From Accumulibacter sp. (GTDB lineage Bacteria > Pseudomonadota > Gammaproteobacteria > Burkholderiales > Rhodocyclaceae), in contig JAIRPF010000194.1 in the NCBI GenBank assembly GCA_031257115.1, forward strand, positions 1 to 34,540: a stretch of 34,540 nt of DNA. Reading direction: 5' to 3'. The notes under the pieces were generated by a model. It did no database searches and had not been told where the DNA came from. It worked only from the letters and a program-made list of their open reading frames with translations. Shown here in pieces: positions 7,641-14,475 of the stretch. Every line of letters starts with the position of its first letter. Within the stretch, counting starts at the first letter, position 1. The translations under genes and the position numbers were made by a program.

Positions 7641-7662
7641 GGAGTTTCTTTCGCTTTTCGAC

Positions 7663-7716
7663 GTAACCGGCGTAATCGGCGTGGCTGGTGTGACCGGCGT
7701 GACCAGCGTGGCCGGC
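7663..7716. repeat. six tandem copies of a 9-bp repeat
   Basis: Six imperfect units with consensus GTGACCGGC run without gaps: GTAACCGGC, GTAATCGGC, GTGGCTGGT, GTGACCGGC, GTGACCAGC and GTGGCCGGC. They lie between the bipartite repeat and the end of lplT. No gene seems to use them. Confidence 0.85.
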
Positions 7717-7741
7717 GATTTCCGCCTTCCGCCACCTGCCC

Positions 7742-9007
7742 CTAATGCGCCGCGTTGTCGTCGAGGTAGGCCAGGTCGTCGTGTTCGCGCTGGTTGGCTT
7801 CGTGCCAGCGTTTGACGAGCAGCATGTTGGCGCTGACGAAAAGTCCGAACAGCGTGATGACCCAGTAGATCGACAGCTTGGCTTCACACATCGCGTAGTA
7901 CAGGCCGGTCATGACCAGGATCGACAGGTTTTCGTTGAAGTTTTGCACGGCGATCGAATGTCCGGCGCCCATCAGGATGTGGCCGCGGTGTTGCAGCAGG
8001 GCGTTCATCGGCACCACGAAAAAGCCCGACAGCGCGCCGACGACGACCAGCAGCGCCACGGCCAGTCCCATGTGCTGCACGAAGTTCATCGCCAGCACGA
8101 TGAGTCCCATGATGATGCCGAGCGGGATGACCTTGACCGAACGCTTGAGCGTGACGCTCCTGGCCGCCGCTACCGCGCCCAGCGCCACGCCGACGGCGAC
8201 GACGCCCTGTAACATGCTCGATTTCGACAGATCCAGGCCGAGCGCGACCTCCGCCCACTTGATGACGATGAATTGCAGCGTGGCGCCGGCGCCCCAGAAC
8301 AGCGTGGTGACGGCCAGCGAAATCTGGCCGAGGCGGTCCCGCCAGAGCAGCATCAGGCATTGGTTGAACTCGCGGACCAGGTGCCAGGGGTTCTTGCGCA
8401 GCGGCTTGCGCTCGACGCCGGTATCGGGGACGTAGAGGTTGAACAGCGCCGCGATGATGTAGAAAGCGCCGACGAAGCACAGCGCCACTTCGTTCACGGC
8501 GTCGATCCCCGTGTCGATCAGCGGGAAATCGAAGGCGAGGAAGCGGTGGGCGAACGCCGGTTCGATCAGCGTCCCGCCGATGACCACGCCGAGGATGATG
8601 GCGCCGACGGTCAGACCTTCGATCCAGCCGTTGGCGACGACCAGCAGGCGGTGCGGGAGGTATTCGGTGAGGATGCCGTATTTGGCCGGCGAATAGGCGG
8701 CGGCGCCGAGTCCGACCACGGCGTAGGCGAGGAGCGGATCGACGGCGAGGAACATCAGGGCGCAGCCGGCGATCTTGATCGCGTTGCTGATGAACATGAC
8801 CCGCCATTTGGGCATCGAGTCGGCGAAGGCGCCGACGAAGGCGGCGAGCGCGACGTAGGAGACGGTGAAAAACGTTTTCAGCAGCGGTTCATAGGCCGGC
8901 GGCGCGTCCATCGCGCGCAGGATGGCGATGGCGATGATGAGCAGGGCATTGTCGGCGAGTGCTGAAAAAAACTGCGCCGCCATGATGATGTAGAAACCCA
9001 GGGGCAT
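7742..9007 (-). CDS. lplT: lysophospholipid transporter LplT (MFS)
   Basis: LplT flips lysophospholipids such as lyso-PE across the inner membrane for re-acylation. The 421-residue protein is a major-facilitator transporter with about twelve hydrophobic segments. It opens with GFYIIMAAQFFSALADNALL, typical of LplT, where FFSALADNAL is strongly conserved. YSPAKYGILTEYLP, another LplT hallmark, lies near residue 105. In many proteobacteria lplT adjoins or fuses to the acyltransferase aas; no acyltransferase is seen here. The start at 9007 has only a weak ribosome binding site. It is divergent from radA, with a 197-bp gap that includes a tandem repeat. Its 3' end is close to the thiolase remnant on the same strand, but intervening repeats make cotranscription uncertain. 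Confidence 0.92.
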   Translation of the reverse strand: MPLGFYIIMAAQFFSALADNALLIIAIAILRAMDAPPAYEPLLKTFFTVSYVALAAFVGAFADSMPKWRVMFISNAIKIAGCALMFLAVDPLLAYAVVGLGAAAYSPAKYGILTEYLPHRLLVVANGWIEGLTVGAIILGVVIGGTLIEPAFAHRFLAFDFPLIDTGIDAVNEVALCFVGAFYIIAALFNLYVPDTGVERKPLRKNPWHLVREFNQCLMLLWRDRLGQISLAVTTLFWGAGATLQFIVIKWAEVALGLDLSKSSMLQGVVAVGVALGAVAAARSVTLKRSVKVIPLGIIMGLIVLAMNFVQHMGLAVALLVVVGALSGFFVVPMNALLQHRGHILMGAGHSIAVQNFNENLSILVMTGLYYAMCEAKLSIYWVITLFGLFVSANMLLVKRWHEANQREHDDLAYLDDNAAH

Positions 9008-9147
9008 CGAATCGGAATATTTTTTTGTCTGGAAGGCGTTTATACCACGAATTTTCCGGCCGGCGTGTCGACAAAGTCACATCGCGGCCGGACGGCGGCG
9101 CGCCCTTGAGGCAAAATACCGGGCATGGAAAACGTGATTCGGGCGCG

Positions 9148-9174
9148 GCGGATTGGGCGGATTGGGCGGATTGG
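9148..9174. repeat. three tandem copies of GCGGATTGG
   Basis: Three perfect 9-bp units are followed by a degraded fourth (GCGCGGGATGGG). They lie 30 bp upstream of the radA start codon, in the lplT-radA divergent promoter region, so copy number could affect promoter spacing or the radA leader. Confidence 0.85.
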
Positions 9175-9204
9175 GCGCGGGATGGGCGGGAGAAACTGAC
9201 GGCG

Positions 9205-10572
9205 ATGGGCAAGGCAAAAACGATTCATTCCTGTACCGAGTGCGGCGCCGCGTCGGCGAAATGGCAGGGGCAGTGTCCGGAGTGCGGCGCGTGGAACACG
9301 CTGGTCGAGACCCTCGCCGAGACCGGGACGCCGTCGTCGCCGCGTTTCGCCGCGCTGGCCGGCGCTTCCCGCGTGCGGACGCTCTCCGAGATCGAGGCGC
9401 GCGAGGAGGATCGGCTGCCCACCGGCGTCGGCGAATTCGACCGGGCGCTCGGCGGCGGTCTGGTGGCCGGCGGCGTGGTGCTGATCGGCGGCGATCCGGG
9501 CATCGGCAAGAGCACCTTGCTGTTGCAGGCGCTGGCCGCGCTTTCCGCCGGCTCGCCGGCGCTCTACGTGAGCGGCGAGGAGTCCGGCCAGCAGATCGCC
9601 CTGCGCGCGCGGCGTCTCGCGCTCGATACCCGGCGGCTCAAGCTGCTGGCGGAGATCAATCTGGAGAAAATCCTCGCCGCGCTGCGGGCGGAAAAGCCGC
9701 AGGTGGCGGTGATCGACTCGATCCAGACCCTCTGGTCGGAACAACTGGGTTCCGCGCCGGGTTCGGTGGCGCAGGTGCGCGAATGCGCGGCGCAGCTCAC
9801 CCGGCTGGCCAAGCAGAGCGGCGCGACGGTGATTCTGGTCGGGCACGTGACCAAGGAAGGCGCGCTGGCCGGGCCGCGCGTGCTGGAACACATGGTCGAC
9901 ACCGTGCTGTATTTCGAGGGCGACACGCATTCGAGCTTCCGCCTGATCCGCGCGGTGAAGAACCGCTACGGCGCGGTCAACGAGATCGGCGTTTTCGCCA
10001 TGACCGATCGCGGGCTGAAGGGCGTCAGCAACCCGTCCGCGATGTTCCTTTCGCAACACGGCCAGAATGTTCCGGGGTCGTGCGTGCTGGTCACTCAGGA
10101 GGGCACGCGGCCCCTGCTGGTGGAAGTCCAGGCGCTGGTCGACCAGGCGCACGGCAATCCGCGCCGGCTGACGGTCGGCCTCGACGCGCAGCGCCTTTCC
10201 ATGCTGCTGGCCGTGCTGCATCGGCACGCGGGCATCCTGTGCTTCGACCAGGACGTTTTCGTGAATGCCGTCGGCGGCGTCCGGATCGTCGAGCCGGCGG
10301 CCGATCTGGCGGTTCTGCTGTCGATCGTTTCTTCGTTGAAAAACAAGCCCTTGCCGGAGAAACTCATCGTATTCGGCGAAGTCGGCCTGGCCGGCGAGAT
10401 CCGCCCCGCGCCGCGCGGCCAGGAACGCTTGAAGGAAGCCGCCAAGCTCGGTTTCACGCGCGCCCTGATCCCGGAAGCCAACCGCCCCCGGCAAGCCATC
10501 GCCGGCATGGAAATCATCGCCGCGCGACGGGTGGAAGAGGCGTTCCGGAAATTGCGCGATCTGGAGGCGTGA
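9205..10572 (+). CDS. radA: DNA repair protein RadA
   Basis: RadA is a RecA-related ATPase with a DnaB-like helicase role. It speeds branch migration of recombination intermediates. The 455-residue length fits the family (about 460). Visible in order are a four-cysteine zinc finger (C10, C13, C24, C27), the Walker A motif GGDPGIGKST at 95-104, Walker B around VAVIDSIQTLW, the RadA-specific KNRYG motif at 252-256, and a C-terminal Lon-protease-like domain without protease function. The start at 9205 is chosen because the zinc finger follows at once and GGGAG lies 12 bp upstream. The longer open frame from 9025 reads through the tandem 9-bp repeat and has no family match. The gene is divergent from lplT and seems to stand alone. 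Confidence 0.96.
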   Translation: MGKAKTIHSCTECGAASAKWQGQCPECGAWNTLVETLAETGTPSSPRFAALAGASRVRTLSEIEAREEDRLPTGVGEFDRALGGGLVAGGVVLIGGDPGIGKSTLLLQALAALSAGSPALYVSGEESGQQIALRARRLALDTRRLKLLAEINLEKILAALRAEKPQVAVIDSIQTLWSEQLGSAPGSVAQVRECAAQLTRLAKQSGATVILVGHVTKEGALAGPRVLEHMVDTVLYFEGDTHSSFRLIRAVKNRYGAVNEIGVFAMTDRGLKGVSNPSAMFLSQHGQNVPGSCVLVTQEGTRPLLVEVQALVDQAHGNPRRLTVGLDAQRLSMLLAVLHRHAGILCFDQDVFVNAVGGVRIVEPAADLAVLLSIVSSLKNKPLPEKLIVFGEVGLAGEIRPAPRGQERLKEAAKLGFTRALIPEANRPRQAIAGMEIIAARRVEEAFRKLRDLEA

Positions 10573-10581
10573 AAACGTGAA

Positions 10582-10606
10582 AAGCCGGGCATGAAAAAAC
10601 CGGCTT
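10582..10606 (+). terminator. stem-loop after radA
   Basis: AAGCCGG at 10582-10588 pairs with CCGGCTT at 10600-10606 around an A-rich loop. Only two T follow, so it may be a weak or Rho-assisted terminator. Confidence 0.5.
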
Positions 10607-10757
10607 GCCGCATGGCGGACCGCCGCTTCGCCTGTTTCATTTGCCGAAGCCATTCCGTTCCATGCCGATAATCCCCCCGGCGTACTCCTTCAAAACTTCT
10701 CTTCTTCCACGAGAGACGGTTTCATCCGTTCTCTTCCCGCTTCCCGGAGTTTGATTC

Positions 10758-11559
10758 ATGAGAATAGATAGCCGCGGTCTGCTTTCTCGATACATGATGC
10801 TCAAGGACAGAAACAGCCTGAAAGCCGGCATGAGCCTGGCGGACAAGAGCGCCCGCGAGGCCGGGCCGGTCGAGTTCGATACCGCTTTCTGACGCTGAAA
10901 CTCGACCGCGACAGGCGCATGACGAAAGAAGAAGAGGAATCGGCATATCCCTCGCGCCCGGCGAGAAATTTTCGATCACCGTCGACTTTGACAGCGTGAT
11001 TCACGTTTCGGGCCTGAAAGACGGGAACAAGGCGGTGACTATCGAGCAAGCCTCGAATGGAGTGAATTTTGGCCGCGAACTGTTTGCCCATATCAGAAAT
11101 TCCGAAATGGGCGGCCCTGAAAAGACGGGCATGTATAAGCGCGAAGAGTATGCAAAATACGTCAATAACATGATGCTGAAAGACACTACGGGCCATTCGC
11201 TCGCGGATCTGGATTTCCGTTCGGACGGCGTGTATGCGAAAGACGGCGAGAATGTTTTGACCGCGCTTGGCGAGGCGTTTGGAAATTCCGGCTTGAGCGA
11301 CGAAGCCGGGGCGTCCTTCATGAGAACCTTCGCGGCCGCCCCGGAGAAGTACCGGAAATACGGGCCTGACGGCGTGGCCGACATGTCGCTGTCCATCGAT
11401 TTTTCCAATGGGAAACTGGTCGACACGGCAACGAAATTGGGTTACGGCGACGGCCAGAGAGATTGGCTCGACAAGCTGACCGGGCTTCGCGGAAACATGC
11501 GGGAAATGAGCGGATATTTACGCGAATCGGCCCTCTTGCAGCCAAACCGTGGTCACTGA
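10758..11559 (+). pseudogene. unrecognised gene broken by two apparent frameshifts
   Basis: Coding-like sequence starts at ATG 10758 (MRIDSRGLLSRYMMLKD) and meets TGA at 10890. Reading continues sensibly one base earlier from 10889 (LTLKLDRDRRMTKEEEE). It then moves again near 10936 into the frame that ends at 11559 (GISLAPGEKFSITVDFDS, then IHVSGLKDG). Both shifts are of the kind caused by a single-base deletion. Joined, the parts would make a protein of about 265 residues. The last part, about 190 residues from GTG 10996, is an open frame with good codon use and could still be translated. I do not recognise the family; it is mostly hydrophilic, with no membrane segment or signal peptide. 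Sequencing errors are an alternative to true decay. The next gene, a SprA-like protein, lies 80 bp downstream. Confidence 0.6.
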
Positions 11560-11640
11560 AACAGGGGAGAAAACGGAATGACTCGCCGCCTCCCCGAAGG
11601 CAGGCTACAATAAGGGCGGACACGGTTCATTTTGAAGATC

Positions 11641-12207
11641 ATGGCGATTTCCGGAATTTCCATCGACGGCGGCTCTTCCCCCTATTCCAGGTACGTTGCC
11701 GCGAACGCGCCGCGAAGCCGGAGCGGCGAGACGCTCTCCGAGGCCGATCTGCGCGAGATCGAGGAACTGAAGGCGACGGACCGGAAAGTCCGGCAGCACG
11801 AGCAGGCGCACATGGCGGCCGGAGGCAATCTCGTGACTTCCGGGGCGAGCTACGGATACGTCACCGGGCCGGACGGCCAGCGTTACGCCGTTTCCGGGGA
11901 AGTCGGCATCGATACCTCGCCGGGCGGCACCCCGGAAGAAACCCAGCGCATCGCGGCCCGCATCCGCGCCGCCGCGCTGGCGCCGGCCGACCCCTCGCCG
12001 CAGGACAGAAAAGTGGCCGCCCAGGCCGCCCGCCTGCAAATGCAGGCCGCGATGGAAGTCGCCACGCGATCCGGCGAGCCGGAAGAAAGCGCGCGGCGCG
12101 AGGAAGCCGCGACGGAAAAAACATCACCCGGCGCCCCGGTCGACGCCTACCGCGCGATGGCAAACGCCGGCGGCCTCCCACAGGGCGGTTTTTCCGTTTA
12201 CGCCTGA
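11641..12207 (+). CDS. SprA-related putative metalloprotease
   Basis: The 188-residue protein contains KVRQHEQAHMAAGG, with a zinc-protease HExxH motif (H53-E54-Q-A-H57). It is followed by YGYVTGPDGQRYAVSGEV and DTSPGGTPEET, which together are typical of the SprA-related family (putative metalloprotease catalytic domain). The C-terminal part is Ala/Glu-rich and low in complexity. Function in the family is poorly known; a peptidase role is inferred from the motif. No signal peptide is seen. ATG 11641 is preferred over TTG 11632, though neither has a clear ribosome binding site. A TACAAT hexamer at 11606-11611 may be a -10 element. The broken gene upstream is on the same strand. Confidence 0.8.
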   Translation: MAISGISIDGGSSPYSRYVAANAPRSRSGETLSEADLREIEELKATDRKVRQHEQAHMAAGGNLVTSGASYGYVTGPDGQRYAVSGEVGIDTSPGGTPEETQRIAARIRAAALAPADPSPQDRKVAAQAARLQMQAAMEVATRSGEPEESARREEAATEKTSPGAPVDAYRAMANAGGLPQGGFSVYA

Positions 12208-12472
12208 TTTTTCAAGGCGTTGGCCACGGAGAGCACGGATCGACACCCTTGAAGCGCGCCGTCCGGTTCTTCAGGCGACCGCGACAGGCGTCGGCGGTCT
12301 GAACGTAACCCACCTTTTCACCCTTTGCGGCCGATGAGTTCAACGGGTAGTCCGGCATCCTTTGCAAACTTTGTGAGGATTCTCACGAAGTTGCCCCGGA
12401 TTACGAACATTCCTTTCAGTCATTTTCCAACCGCCTCACTCTCTCGCTCTGAGAGAGTCTGAAATGAATTCG

Positions 12473-12502
12473 TTGGACTGCGTGAAAAATGTGCGGTATG
12501 AT
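12473..12502 (+). promoter_or_regulatory. sigma-70-type promoter for tRNA-His
   Basis: TTGGAC at 12473-12478 and TATGAT at 12497-12502 are separated by 18 bp. The tRNA starts about 126 bp downstream, so the primary transcript would have a long 5' leader. Confidence 0.6.
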
Positions 12503-12634
12503 GCGCCCCGTAGTTGGATTCGATCGCTTTGCGAGAAAGCAAATCCCAGAAATATCAATGGCTTGGTGCGGGGCCGTGTGGCCTTCCAGACCGTGGATTG
12601 TGAATTCGGGTCTCGCCGGGCGCGTCAGAACAAC

Positions 12635-12711
12635 GGCGGTGTTAGCTCAGTTGGTAGAGCATCGGATTGTGATTCCGAGGGTCACCGGTTCGAGCCCGGT
12701 ACACCGCCCCA
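12635..12711 (+). tRNA. tRNA-His (GTG)
   Basis: A full cloverleaf is readable. The acceptor stem GCGGTGT pairs with ACACCGC. The D-arm is GCTCAGTTGGTAGAGC and the anticodon loop TTGTGAT carries GTG. The T-arm is CCGGTTCGAGCCCGG and a genomic CCA ends it. The extra G at 12635 opposite the discriminator C is the G-1 identity base of tRNA-His. Confidence 0.97.
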
Positions 12712-12714
12712 AAC

Positions 12715-12750
12715 AAAGCCCGTCCAACCCGGTGGTTGGACGGGCTTTTC
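12715..12750 (+). terminator. terminator of tRNA-His
   Basis: A perfect 15-bp stem (12715-12729 with 12734-12748) with a 4-base loop starts with AAA and ends in TTTT, the form of an intrinsic terminator. It begins four bases after the CCA end. Confidence 0.93.
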
Positions 12751-13401
12751 ATTTCCGCGCCCACGGCGGGAGAAAAACCACGGGAAAAATGCAAAGTCCC
12801 CGTTCCCAAGGAAAACGGGACCTGAAAGGCGGAAGGCAGAAAATCCCGCGACGGCAAGGCCGCCGGAAACGCCATCGTTCCCTTGATGAGCGGGAATCCG
12901 GTTTGCCGTCATCTTCGTCGATTCCACCGTCGTCGCCTTCGCCGGTTCCATCACTATCGTCATTCCCGCGAAAGCGGGAATCCAGTTCGTTACTCCCAGT
13001 CCGAAGGGCTGCAAATATAAAAAATGCGGCGCTTCGCACCGGAATGTACGCCCCGGATTCCCGCTTTCGCGGGAATGACGGTGAGTGGGATGTGGCGACG
13101 AACCGGATTCCGGTTTGCCAAGGGAATGACGACGGCGATGGAACCGGAACCGGCGAAGGCGGCAGCCGCGGGCAGACTGGAGCGGGAATCAGTCCAGCGC
13201 GTAGACTGGAGTGAGTGGAGCGAACCCCGACACGAGCGGTTGAACAAAGAGGCGCAAATGCCGAGGTACGACGGGGGATGATATTTATCCCCTTGAAATT
13301 CGCCGCGCCGTGATTGAAAAACACGGCAGGCGCAAACATTGGGGGCGCTTTGCCTGCCCCAGCCTATATGGGCTTCGATTTTTTCCATGATTGCTTCCAA
13401 G
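12751..13401. other. repeat zone after tRNA-His
   Basis: No gene is supported. It holds a REP-like unit at 12959-12985 and an inverted bipartite element at 13024-13081. Flanking CGACGGCGATGGAACCGG-type words recur in opposite orientation at about 12930-12950 and 13125-13145, and again at 31020-31038. Long open frames here are translations of the repeats. Confidence 0.6.
12959..13081. repeat. facing pair: REP-like unit and bipartite 60-bp repeat
   Basis: CGTCATTCCCGCG..CGCGGGAATCCAG at 12959-12985 faces the bipartite element at 13024-13081 (GCGGCGC-TTC-GCACCGG, linker AATGTACGCCCCGG, ATTCCCGC..GCGGGAAT, GACGG). Together they could form a larger inverted structure. Confidence 0.75.
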
Positions 13402-13803
13402 TCAAATGAAATCAAACGTGATATTGGCCTGGACATCCGTGATGCCGGATTCGGCATCGCGGAAATACAGCGTCAAGCCAGGAAATTTTGTGATAACCAG
13501 TATGCTTCTTCCATAATCTTTTGTAACGGTAATCCGGCCCATCCCGGGTGGAATTTGATTTTGAAAGATTCTTTTACTTGCCTCAGAATAAGGCTTCAAC
13601 TCCCCATCTAGCCAATGCCTGCCTCCCTCGTGGCGGTCTTCGCTAATGTTGAAATCTTGCGCCTTGAAATCGCCCAACGGCTTGTCCGCTTCCGCTCTGG
13701 GCATGCCGAGATAAAAATATTTCTGCGCGACGAGACTTACAGCCTTTTTTCTTCCTTCATGATCACCTTTTGCCTCATTGGCTTCAGATCGAGCGGCCTC
13801 CAT
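13402..13803 (-). CDS. hypothetical protein
   Basis: The 133-residue open frame has natural-looking composition, with segments such as VAQKYFYLGMPRAEADKPL and PPGMGRITVTKDYGRSILV, unlike the repeat translations around it. I recognise no family and see no signal peptide or membrane segment. The start is doubtful. ATG 13803 has no ribosome binding site, and coding-like sequence seems to continue upstream in other frames (for example GTWIDKMLPENGG), so the N-terminus may be frameshifted or the gene a remnant. Its surroundings are somewhat AT-richer than the housekeeping genes, which suggests acquired sequence. Confidence 0.45.
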   Translation of the reverse strand: MEAARSEANEAKGDHEGRKKAVSLVAQKYFYLGMPRAEADKPLGDFKAQDFNISEDRHEGGRHWLDGELKPYSEASKRIFQNQIPPGMGRITVTKDYGRSILVITKFPGLTLYFRDAESGITDVQANITFDFI

Positions 13804-13979
13804 TTTCTGGCAACATCTTGTCGATCCAGGTCCCGGTTCCCACTTTGCACCTCGTGGTCAAGAAAATTGCCGTTGAAAAAATGAAGAAGCAGACGATTTG
13901 GCACGGTATGCGTGGTCTGGCCTGACAGTGAGCGCAGCCTGGGGCAACAGGACGAACGAAGCCGAAAGCTTGCCACGGG

Positions 13980-14028
13980 TTTGCGGTTTGCGGTTTGCGG
14001 TTTGCGGTTTGCGGTTTGCGGTTTGCGG
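13980..14028. repeat. seven tandem copies of TTTGCGG
   Basis: Seven perfect 7-bp units run in a row. The tract is a short microsatellite in the spacer upstream of nrdJ; its copy number is likely to vary between strains. Confidence 0.95.
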
Positions 14029-14245
14029 AAAACTGTCGCGCTCGTTTTTGAAATGTCAAGCGTTTTGTTAAATTTCACAAATTTTTCCGCAACGAATTTT
14101 TCCACGATTTTCCGTCGCCCGCATGAAAGGGTGACGCATCGCAATCCCCAAAAAGCCGCGAGTTCAACACTCCCCAGAACTCGATTTCCATCCCACGGAT
14201 TCGACTGTTTTTTCAGTCCGATCCGCCAGGAAAAACCGCCACGAG

Positions 14246-14289
14246 AACTATATCTAGCGGTTTTCTTGAAATTCACCACTAAATGTAGT
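14246..14289 (+). promoter_or_regulatory. paired NrdR boxes upstream of nrdJ
   Basis: AACTATATCTAGCG (14246-14259) and CACTAAATGTAGT (14277-14289) both resemble the NrdR consensus ACACTATATATAGTGT. Their centres are 31 bp apart, the three-helical-turn spacing typical of NrdR box pairs. TTGAAA at 14266-14271 could be the -35 element, putting the second box inside the promoter. NrdR, a zinc-finger/ATP-cone repressor, would thus control this reductase. No nrdR gene is in the window. Confidence 0.7.
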
Positions 14290-14475
14290 AGTCTTGTTTT
14301 CAGTCTGGTTTTTTCGCATTTCATGACGCATGACTAATTTTGGCCGTGAACCGGGTTCCGTGGCGGTAAGACCGCGCTGAACGGAGCCGGGCGCGGACCG
14401 GAAGATCCTTCCCTTTCCCTTCCTTCTCCTTTTTCCCCTTCCCCTCCCCAAACACGCAAGGCAAGAAAGGCAACC

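Noticed and set aside
12642-12875. Minus-strand frame over tRNA-His (contains YRARTGDPRNHNPMLYQLS)
   Set aside because: This is the antisense translation of the tRNA gene, a common false protein.
12489-13457. Long frames with HSRASGNP- or IPANAGI-like peptides
   Set aside because: These peptides are translations of the REP-like repeats in various frames; no domain or ribosome binding site supports a gene.
14040-14475. Cobalamin riboswitch upstream of nrdJ
   Set aside because: I looked for the conserved B12-box and core words and found no convincing match; the NrdR boxes explain the regulation better.
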